Assembly (NCBI GenBank): GCA_050692055.1
Contig: JBOGTC010000024.1
Coordinates: forward strand, 1 to 19,319
DNA: 19,319 nt
Direction: 5' to 3'
Origin: JBOGTC01 sp050692055
Lineage (GTDB): Bacteria > Chloroflexota > Limnocylindria > QHBO01
A program made the position numbers and the translations under genes. How positions within the stretch are numbered: position 1 is the first letter of the stretch; every line of letters begins with the position of its first letter. Below, one piece after another: positions 13,782 to 19,319 of the stretch. The notes below the pieces were generated by a model. It searched no databases. It saw only the letters and a list, made by a program, of their open reading frames with translations, and had not been told where the DNA came from.

Positions 13782-13796
13782 GGCCCGTCGCGGGCC
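13782..13796 (-). terminator. GC hairpin just after dnaK
   Basis: GGCCCG and CGGGCC (13782-13787, 13791-13796) form a perfect 6-bp GC stem with a 3-base loop, starting six bases past the dnaK stop. No T-run follows, so it is either a U-tract-less terminator or an mRNA 3-prime-end stabiliser. Position supports an end of the hrcA-grpE-dnaK transcript here. Confidence 0.4.
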
Positions 13797-13802
13797 GGAG
13801 CG

Positions 13803-15728
13803 TCAGACCTCCTTGTACTCGCCTTCGATCGTCTCCTCCTCGGACCCGGCCTCTCCCTCGGCAGAGCCGTCGGCGCCAGAGGCGCCATCGGTCCCGTTGC
13901 CGGCGCCCGGGGTCCCGGCGGCCTCGTAGGCCTTGGTGCCGACGCGCTGCAGCACCTCGGCGAGCTGCTGCTTGGTGGAGTCGATGACGCCCGCGTCATC
14001 GCCCTTGAGGGCCTCGCGCACCGCTTCGATGCGCGCGGCGACCTCCGCCTTGTCCTCATCGGAGAGCTTGTCGTCGAGGTCCTTGAGCAGGCGCTCGCCC
14101 TGGAACACGAGCGCGTCCGCCTCATTGCGTGACTCGGCGGCGGATCGCCGAGCACGATCCTCCTCGGCATGCTCGGCCGCCTCGCGCACCATGCGGTCGA
14201 CATCCTCCTTCTGGAGCATCGACGACGCGGTGATCGTCACCTTCTGCTCCTTGTTCGTGGCCTTGTCCTTGGCGGCGACGTTGAGGATTCCGTTGGCATC
14301 GATGTCGAAGGTCACCTCGACCTGCGGCACGCCGCGCGGAGCTGGCGGAATGCCGTCGAGCCGGAAGGTCGCCAGCTTGTTGTTGTCGGCTGCCATCTCG
14401 CGCTCGCCCTGCAGCACGACGATGTCGACCGACGGCTGGTTATCGGATGCCGTGGAGAAGATCTGTGTGTGCGACGTCGGGATCGTCGTGTTGCGGTTGA
14501 TCATCTTGGTCGCGACGCCGCCGAGCGTCTCGATGCCCAGCGAGAGCGGCGTCACGTCGAGGAGCAGGACATCCTTGACCTCGCCGCCCAGAACGCCGGC
14601 CTGGATCGCCGCGCCGATCGCCACCACCTCGTCGGGGTTGACTCCCTTGTGGGGCTCCTTGCCATTGAACATGCCCTTGACCGCCTCGACCACGGCGGGC
14701 ATGCGCGTCATGCCGCCGACCAGGATCACCTCGTCGATCTCGCCGGGCTTGAGGCCGGCGTCGGCGAGAGCCTTGCGCACTGGCTCGGCCGTGCGCTTGA
14801 CGAGGTCCGCGACGAGGTCCTCCAGCTTGGCCCGCGTCAGGTTCGTGACGAGGTGCTTCGGCCCGGACGCATCGGCGCTGATGAAGGGCAGGTTGATCTC
14901 GGTGCTGGTCGTGCTCGACAGCTCGATCTTCGCCTTCTCGGCTGCCTCCTTGAGGCGCTGCAGGGCGATGCGGTCCTTGGACAGGTCGATTCCCTGCTCG
15001 CGACGAAACTCCTCGGTCAGCCACTCGATGATGCGCTGGTCGAAGTCATCGCCGCCGAGGTGCGTGTCGCCGTTCGTCGAGCGCACCTCGAAGACGCCCT
15101 CGGACAGCTCCAGGATGGAGATGTCGAACGTCCCGCCGCCCAGGTCGTAGACGGCGATCTTCTCGTCCTTCGTCTTGTCCAGCCCGTACGCCAGCGCGGA
15201 TGCGGTCGGCTCGTTCACGATCCGCTTCACGTCGAGCCCGGCGATGCGTCCGGCGTCCTTGGTCGCCTGGCGCTGGGTGTCATCGAAGTAGGCCGGGACC
15301 GTGATCACCGCCTCGGTCACCTTCTCCCCGAGATAGGCCTCGGCGTCGCCCTTGAGCTTCTGCAGGATCATGGCGCTGATCTCAGGCGGCGTGAAGGTCT
15401 TGCCGTTGCCCAGCTTGACGGCCACGCCGTCGGACTTGGCGTCCTTCTCGACCTCGTACGGCACCAGGCCGGTGCTGCGCTGGACTTCGGCATCCTCCCA
15501 GCGGCGGCCCATGAAGCGCTTGATGCTGAAGATCGTGTTCTCGGGGTTCGTGATCGCCTGCCGCTTGGCCACCTGGCCCACCAGCCGCTCACCGCTCTTG
15601 GCGAACGCCACGACCGATGGCGTGATGCGGCCGCCCTCGGCATTGGTGATGACCTGTGGCTCGCCGGCCTCCATGACGGCCACGACCGAGTTCGTGGTTC
15701 CAAGGTCGATGCCGATGATCTTGCCCAT
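13803..15728 (-). CDS. dnaK: Chaperone protein DnaK (Hsp70)
   Basis: The 641-residue Hsp70 folds proteins in an ATP cycle run by DnaJ and GrpE. Visible marks are the phosphate loop IGIDLGTTNS (5-14), ITVPAYFDDTQRQATKDAG, NEPTASALAYG, YDLGGGTFDISIL, DEVILVGGMTRMPAV, and the interdomain linker DVLLLDVTPLSLGIETLGG. The substrate-binding domain follows, with TFDIDANGILNVAAKDK. A helical lid comes next, then a Gly/Ser/Glu-rich disordered tail ending EGEYKEV. Length is typical. ATG 15728 lies six bases after the grpE stop; its AAGGAG lies within the last grpE codons (spacing 12), suggesting coupled translation. It is the last gene of the CIRCE-controlled hrcA-grpE-dnaK operon; dnaJ is not next to it but is under a second CIRCE. 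Confidence 0.98.
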   Translation of the reverse strand: MGKIIGIDLGTTNSVVAVMEAGEPQVITNAEGGRITPSVVAFAKSGERLVGQVAKRQAITNPENTIFSIKRFMGRRWEDAEVQRSTGLVPYEVEKDAKSDGVAVKLGNGKTFTPPEISAMILQKLKGDAEAYLGEKVTEAVITVPAYFDDTQRQATKDAGRIAGLDVKRIVNEPTASALAYGLDKTKDEKIAVYDLGGGTFDISILELSEGVFEVRSTNGDTHLGGDDFDQRIIEWLTEEFRREQGIDLSKDRIALQRLKEAAEKAKIELSSTTSTEINLPFISADASGPKHLVTNLTRAKLEDLVADLVKRTAEPVRKALADAGLKPGEIDEVILVGGMTRMPAVVEAVKGMFNGKEPHKGVNPDEVVAIGAAIQAGVLGGEVKDVLLLDVTPLSLGIETLGGVATKMINRNTTIPTSHTQIFSTASDNQPSVDIVVLQGEREMAADNNKLATFRLDGIPPAPRGVPQVEVTFDIDANGILNVAAKDKATNKEQKVTITASSMLQKEDVDRMVREAAEHAEEDRARRSAAESRNEADALVFQGERLLKDLDDKLSDEDKAEVAARIEAVREALKGDDAGVIDSTKQQLAEVLQRVGTKAYEAAGTPGAGNGTDGASGADGSAEGEAGSEEETIEGEYKEV

Positions 15729-15734
15729 GCTGAC

Positions 15735-16310
15735 TCAGTGCTCCTTCGGATTGTTCGCGACTCGAACGAGGGACGGCCGGATGACCCGGTCGTGCAGCCG
15801 ATAGCCGCGCTGCAGCTCGTCGATGACCTGGTTGTCGGGATGGTCCGCGGTCTCCTCGTGGACGACCGCCTCGTGGAGATTGGGATCGAATGGCTGGCCC
15901 GTGGCCTGGATGGGCGTCACGCCTTCCGACTCGAGCAGGGTGCGCAGCTTGCGCTCAACGAGCTGGACGCCCTCCGCCCATGACTCGTGCGCATCAGGCG
16001 GAATGCTGTCGAGGGCCCGATCGAAATCGTCGAGCACCGCCAGCAGCTTCGTGATCAATGACGCGTTCGCGAACTGCGCGATGATCGTGCGCTCCTCATC
16101 GGTCCGGCGCTTGAAGTTGCTGAAGTCGGCCGCCGAGCGCTGCCAGTTGTTCAGGTGCTCGTCCGCGCGCGCCCTCGTCTCCTCCAGCTCGCGCTGCAGC
16201 TCCTCGAGCCGCTCGACGAGCTCGATGCGCGACGGGGTCTTGATGGCTTCGGCGCGTTCCTCGGCGCGGGTACGCGCCCGCACGTCGCCGTTTGTCCGCT
16301 TCTTGTTCAT
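15735..16310 (-). CDS. grpE: Nucleotide exchange factor GrpE
   Basis: GrpE releases ADP from DnaK and dimerises through a long helix. The 191 residues show a charged N-terminal region, a long coiled-coil helix (about 28-80, LVERLEELQRELEETRARADEHLNN, then WQRSAADFSNFKRR) and ITKLLAVLDDFDRAL (86-100). The C-terminal beta wing contains GVTPIQATGQPFDPNLHEAV (130-149) and ends GYRLHDRVIRPSLVRVA (169-185), the family signature. The start ATG at 16310 overlaps the hrcA stop by four bases (ATGA), so the two are translationally coupled. The frame stays open upstream through hrcA, but only this start gives GrpE sequence. Confidence 0.97.
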   Translation of the reverse strand: MNKKRTNGDVRARTRAEERAEAIKTPSRIELVERLEELQRELEETRARADEHLNNWQRSAADFSNFKRRTDEERTIIAQFANASLITKLLAVLDDFDRALDSIPPDAHESWAEGVQLVERKLRTLLESEGVTPIQATGQPFDPNLHEAVVHEETADHPDNQVIDELQRGYRLHDRVIRPSLVRVANNPKEH

Positions 16311-17413
16311 TGCATCTCGCCGTGCTGGCTGTTGATGAGCTCGTTCATGAGGGCCGCCAGGTAGCGGACCGTGGGAATGGCGCGCGGATAGCGCATGCGG
16401 GTCGGCCCCAGCACACCGAGCAGACCGAGTGCCCGATCCGGCGCGCCGTAGGGGGCGAACACGAGGCTCACCTCGTGCATCGCGTCGTCGCGGTTCTCGC
16501 GGCCGATGATGACGTGCACGCCGCCGCGGCGCGTCATGAGCGGCACCAGCTGCTCCAGGAAGTCGGAGCGCTGCAGCGCCGCCAGGATGGGTCGCAGCTT
16601 GCTGCCTTCGGCGAACTCCGGCTGCTCGAGGACGTTCACGATCCCGTCGGTGAAGACGTCCTCCACGACCACCGCATCCTGCTCCTCCAGCAGCTGGGCG
16701 ACCGACCCTGCCACCCACGCCGCAAGCGGCGACAGCCTGCCGGCGCGACGCCGTACCTGCGGGGCCGAGAGGCCGGCCAGCTCGGCGTTCATGCCGGCGG
16801 CGGCCGCATCAAGCTCGGCCTGGTCGAGGGTGGCCTCCGGCAGGGCGCGCTCGAGCGCGCCGCGGTCGATGCGTCGCTGGCTGACGTTGCCGTCCGAGAG
16901 GACGAGGACCAGCAGTCGGTTGCCGTCGGCCAGGGCCACGAGCTGCACGTGCCCGAACCGCGCCCGACGCGAGCGCGCGGGGGTGACGACGGCGGCTGAG
17001 CGCGTCGCCCCGGCCAGGACCGACGCCGCAAGACGCAGCCACTCGTTGCTGGTGAGCTGCACCTGCGCGAACTGGTGCCGAATCATGAGCCGGTCGGTGA
17101 CGTCGAGCTCCGCTTCGCGCATCAACGTCTCGACGTAGAGGCGGTAGCCCAGGTCGGATGGCACGCGGCCGGCGCTGGTGTGCGGATGCGTCAGCAGCTC
17201 CAGCGCCTCGAGCTCGGCCATGGCGCTCCGAATCGTCGCCGGCGAGACACGCAGCGCGTACCGCGACACGAGGGCCTTGGAGCCCACCGGCACGGCACTC
17301 AGCACGTAGTCCTCGACCACGGCGCGCAGCACCGAGCGCTGCCGCTCGGTCAGCTCCACCGCCAGCCGAGGCGGATCGCCCTGCTCGCCGTGCGAATCGC
17401 GCGCGCTCGCCAA
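16307..17413 (-). CDS. hrcA: Heat-inducible transcription repressor HrcA
   Basis: HrcA binds CIRCE and represses chaperone genes, with activity set by GroEL in characterised species. The 368-residue protein has an N-terminal winged helix (about 20-95): LTERQRSVLRAVVEDYV, then AVPVGSKALV, SPATIRSAMAELE and HPHTSAGRVPSDLGYRLYV, all family signatures. A GAF-like dimerisation domain follows, and the ending LGLLGVLGPTRMRYPRAIPTVRYL is typical. The start is TTG at 17413, supported by GAGG with 7-base spacing; an ATG at 17442 is out of frame. The promoter (TTGACA, TACCAT) and a CIRCE site lie just upstream, so it is autoregulated. It is first in hrcA-grpE-dnaK. Confidence 0.96.
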   Translation of the reverse strand: MASARDSHGEQGDPPRLAVELTERQRSVLRAVVEDYVLSAVPVGSKALVSRYALRVSPATIRSAMAELEALELLTHPHTSAGRVPSDLGYRLYVETLMREAELDVTDRLMIRHQFAQVQLTSNEWLRLAASVLAGATRSAAVVTPARSRRARFGHVQLVALADGNRLLVLVLSDGNVSQRRIDRGALERALPEATLDQAELDAAAAGMNAELAGLSAPQVRRRAGRLSPLAAWVAGSVAQLLEEQDAVVVEDVFTDGIVNVLEQPEFAEGSKLRPILAALQRSDFLEQLVPLMTRRGGVHVIIGRENRDDAMHEVSLVFAPYGAPDRALGLLGVLGPTRMRYPRAIPTVRYLAALMNELINSQHGEMQ

Positions 17414-17443
17414 CTCCGGACCTCACTGCTGAAATCGCCATGC

Positions 17444-17470
17444 TTGGCACTCTACCAACGAGAGTGCCAA
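17444..17470. promoter_or_regulatory. CIRCE operator upstream of hrcA
   Basis: TTGGCACTC (17444-17452), 9 bases, then GAGTGCCAA (17462-17470): perfect arms identical to those of the dnaJ site. It lies 30 bases before the hrcA start and just downstream of the predicted transcription start, so bound HrcA would block promoter clearance. The divergent membrane-protein gene at 17545 might also be affected. Confidence 0.94.
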
Positions 17471-17485
17471 ACGGCACCGAGCCCG

Positions 17486-17515
17486 ATGGTACCGCCAGCG
17501 TAAAGTCGCTGTCAA
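17486..17515 (-). promoter_or_regulatory. Sigma-70-type promoter of hrcA-grpE-dnaK
   Basis: On the minus strand a perfect TTGACA (17510-17515) is followed after 18 bases by TACCAT (17486-17491, 4 of 6 matches to TATAAT). The start point would be near 17479, leaving a leader of about 65 bases that contains the whole CIRCE element, the standard arrangement for HrcA control. Confidence 0.6.
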
Positions 17516-17544
17516 CGCGGCCCGGAGCCAAGTAGGATCGCTCC

Positions 17545-18084
17545 ATGCGACTCCTCGGCGGCCTCGTCAACCTGCTGCTGCGCGGGGCGATCGCCGCCAT
17601 CCTGGCCGAGGCGAACCTGCGTCCCGAGGATCATCGGTACGCGGGCAAGGCGATCGGCAAGCGCGCGCTGGTCATGATTCCGCTCAGCCTGCTCTTTCCG
17701 GCGGCCCAGCTCGCTCGCCGCGGCCGCCCGTATCCGGTCTGGACCGATAACCTCTACCTGTCGATCTTCGCCCTCGACCTCGCCGGCAATCACTTCGACC
17801 TCTACGACCGATACAAGTACTTCGACGCCATCCCGCACGCGCACGGGACCGGCGCGGCCACCGTCGCCGTGGCGGAGCTGCTCGATCTTCCGTCGCTGAG
17901 CGCGCTGGGCGTGGCGCAGCTGCTGCATATCGGCCTGGAGGCGCAGGAGTACTACAGCGACGTGCTCTTCGGCCTGCGGAACGTGCGCGGCACCTGGGAC
18001 ACCGTCAACGATCTGCTGGCCGGAGCCGCCGGCTCCGCCGCGTACGGGGCCGCGCTGGCCAGGTTCCGCGCCGGCCGCGGCTAG
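17545..18084 (+). CDS. Integral membrane protein, DUF2238/YjdF-like
   Basis: The 179-residue protein has about four hydrophobic segments (around 8-22, 40-56, 70-82 and 103-130, with a short one at 157-170). Conserved-looking polar clusters sit inside or between them: WTDNLYLSIFALDLAGNHFDLYDRYKYFD (66-94), IPHAHGTGA (97-104), LHIGLEAQEYYSD (127-139) and WDTVNDLLAGAAGSAAY (151-167). The spacing of D-H-D/H-x-H/E-x-x-E/D-x-x-x-D groups resembles the DUF2238 (YjdF) membrane family, where they may bind metal; this is from memory of the pattern only. ATG 17545 has an AGGA-like site. The gene is inserted, in opposite orientation, between hemW and hrcA, which are often adjacent. Its stop overlaps the hemW stop by four bases (CTAG). 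Function unknown. Confidence 0.75.
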   Translation: MRLLGGLVNLLLRGAIAAILAEANLRPEDHRYAGKAIGKRALVMIPLSLLFPAAQLARRGRPYPVWTDNLYLSIFALDLAGNHFDLYDRYKYFDAIPHAHGTGAATVAVAELLDLPSLSALGVAQLLHIGLEAQEYYSDVLFGLRNVRGTWDTVNDLLAGAAGSAAYGAALARFRAGRG

Positions 18085-19253
18085 CCGGGCGCGAACGCCA
18101 GCAGCACCTCGCTCGCCAGCAGACGGCCGCGCGGTGAGAGGCGGACCGCGTCGCCATCGACCTCGAGCAGCCCGGCGGCGGCCGTCTCCGCCACCGCCCC
18201 GCGGTAGCGTTCGACCGGGTCGCCGCCGAACTCGGCGGCGAACGACCGGCGGCTGAAGCCGTCCACGAGACGAAGGCCCAGGGCCACCGCCTCGAATTCG
18301 CGCGCGGTCCCGTCGAGCTCATCGCAGCCGGCCAGCGGCCGCTCCCCTCCGATCGCACGGTCGAGATAGGCATCGAGGTCCCGCGCGTTCCAGGAGCGAA
18401 CGGTGGCGCCGTCGTAGGAGTGCGCCCCGGCGCCGAGCCCCATGTACGGTCGCCGTAGCCAGTAGGCGGTGTTGTGGCGTGCCTCCCGGCCGGGACGCGC
18501 CCACGAGCTGAGCTCGTAATGGCGATAGCCCGCGGCGTCGAGCATCTCCTCGGCGAGCCGATACTGGTCTGCCGCGAGCGAGTCATCCTGCCGCTCGATC
18601 TGCCGATGGCGCCATCGCAGCGCACCTGGTCGTGGCGGAGCGGCCCATTCGTCTGGCGACAGCGCGAGCTGCAGCGCGTAGAGCGAGAGGTGCTCGGGAT
18701 CGATATCCATTGCGGCGCGCAGGCCCGCCCGCCAGTCCGCAGGTGACTGCCCCGGGATGCCGTAGATGAGGTCGATGCTCACGTCCGTGAACCCGGCCGC
18801 CCGCGCCGCGGCGTACGCGTCACGGACCTCGGTCGCGGTATGGCCGCGGGCCAGCGCGGCGAGCTGCTCGTCCCGCAGCGACTGGACGCCCAGGCTGATG
18901 CGCGTCACGCCCGCGGCACGGAGCTCCCCCCAGTCCGGGCGCTCACGACCGCTTGGGTTCGCCTCCAGGGTGATTTCCTCGACCGCGGTCCTGCCGCTCC
19001 ATCGGTCCATGGCGGCGCCGATGAGGCGCCGAACGTCATCGGCCGCCAGGAGTGATGGCGTGCCACCCCCGAAGTAGATCGTCCGCAGCTCACCGGACGC
19101 AGGTCGGAGCCTCAGCTCGGCGAGGAGGGCGTCGACGTACCGCGGGACGTCGTCACGCCGCCCGCCGACGGTCACGAAGTCGCAGTAGGCGCAGACCAGC
19201 CGGCAGAACGGAATGTGGAGGTAGAGGTGGTGTGGCTGCAACTCGTTTGGCAC
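18081..19253 (-). CDS. hemW: Radical SAM heme chaperone HemW (HemN-like)
   Basis: HemW is a radical-SAM protein that binds heme and is thought to insert it into respiratory proteins; it was long annotated as coproporphyrinogen oxidase. The 390 residues show LYLHIPFCRLVCAYCDF with the CxxxCxxC cluster ligands C17, C21 and C24, the SAM-binding IYFGGGTPSLL (59-69) and EEITLEANPSG. RISLGVQSLRDEQLAALARGHT, DVSIDLIYGIPGQSPADW, HLSLYALQL and HNTAYWLRRPYMGLGAGAHSY follow, ending in a winged-helix-like HemN C-terminal domain. It lacks the N-terminal extension of true HemN. The start is GTG 19253, without a strong Shine-Dalgarno. A downstream TTG at residue 5 is the only close alternative. Position upstream of hrcA matches the conserved gene order. 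Confidence 0.95.
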   Translation of the reverse strand: MPNELQPHHLYLHIPFCRLVCAYCDFVTVGGRRDDVPRYVDALLAELRLRPASGELRTIYFGGGTPSLLAADDVRRLIGAAMDRWSGRTAVEEITLEANPSGRERPDWGELRAAGVTRISLGVQSLRDEQLAALARGHTATEVRDAYAAARAAGFTDVSIDLIYGIPGQSPADWRAGLRAAMDIDPEHLSLYALQLALSPDEWAAPPRPGALRWRHRQIERQDDSLAADQYRLAEEMLDAAGYRHYELSSWARPGREARHNTAYWLRRPYMGLGAGAHSYDGATVRSWNARDLDAYLDRAIGGERPLAGCDELDGTAREFEAVALGLRLVDGFSRRSFAAEFGGDPVERYRGAVAETAAAGLLEVDGDAVRLSPRGRLLASEVLLAFAPG

Positions 19254-19319
19254 CTAGGGATGGTTCGTCCCGCGCACGTTACGCGCGGTATCGGCCCGGA
19301 TGTGGGTCATGTGTGACAC
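19254..19319. other. Upstream region of hemW at the window end
   Basis: These 66 bases hold the octamer GGTATCGG at 19287-19294, 34 bases before the hemW start, and end in a short GTGT/ACAC inverted repeat cut by the window edge. No gene is seen. Confidence 0.4.

Noticed and set aside
14169..15983. A 604-codon open frame antisense to dnaK and the end of grpE
   Set aside because: Long antisense frames opposite dnaK are a known codon-bias artefact. No ribosome site or domain supports it and dnaK is unambiguous on the other strand.
19306..19319. Short inverted repeat at the right edge
   Set aside because: It is cut by the window end and has only 4-bp arms, so it cannot be judged.

Overview
The window is GC-rich bacterial chromosomal DNA holding a conserved housekeeping block. 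The minus-strand order hemW, hrcA-grpE-dnaK, dnaJ-prmA-rsmE-HIT-rpsU-yqeY-pgpH-ybeY is the heat-shock and ribosome-maintenance cluster known from Firmicutes, Chloroflexota and relatives. GC content this high would suggest Actinobacteria, but bS21 (rpsU) and a 7TM-HD PgpH protein are generally absent there. A deep-branching Chloroflexota lineage (Limnocylindria-like) is my best guess; this is inference from gene content and base composition only.

Layout. 1-436: C-terminal end of an FAD-dependent (DAO family) oxidoreductase. 801-1850: a membrane-anchored Kelch-repeat protein, flanked on both sides by a roughly 160-bp structured repeat (524-685 and 1902-2061). 2278-3676: ammonium transporter Amt and a 44-residue single-span membrane protein. 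3749-10436, minus strand: an eight-gene run from dnaJ through prmA, rsmE, HIT, rpsU, yqeY and pgpH to ybeY. 10577-11818, plus strand: an AlkZ/YcaQ-type DNA glycosylase. 11819-12253: a gene-free interval packed with nested inverted repeats. 12254-13060: exonuclease III. 13183-13674: a small lipoprotein. 13803-17413: hrcA-grpE-dnaK. 17545-18084, plus strand: a DUF2238/YjdF-like membrane protein. 18081-19253: HemW.

How it works together. Two perfect CIRCE operators (TTGGCACTC-N9-GAGTGCCAA) lie in front of hrcA and in front of dnaJ. HrcA should therefore repress its own operon and the physically separated dnaJ operon, so the chaperone trio DnaK-DnaJ-GrpE is co-regulated although the dnaK-dnaJ junction is split by about 3.4 kb. 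That interval holds two base-excision-repair genes acting in sequence (a glycosylase that makes abasic sites and an AP endonuclease that cuts them). The dnaJ operon also carries ribosome functions: PrmA methylates L11, RsmE methylates 16S rRNA, RpsU is a 30S protein and YbeY matures 16S rRNA. It further includes a predicted c-di-AMP phosphodiesterase. Several genes start with TTG or GTG, or are joined by 4-nt stop/start overlaps.

The least ordinary signals are noncoding: the two-copy branched repeat around the Kelch gene, the mutually exclusive stems at 11902-12234, an 11-mer (GGACCGATACC) found three times just ahead of start codons, and a palindrome plus direct repeats in front of amt. I found no CRISPR array, tRNA, rRNA, transposase or phage gene.
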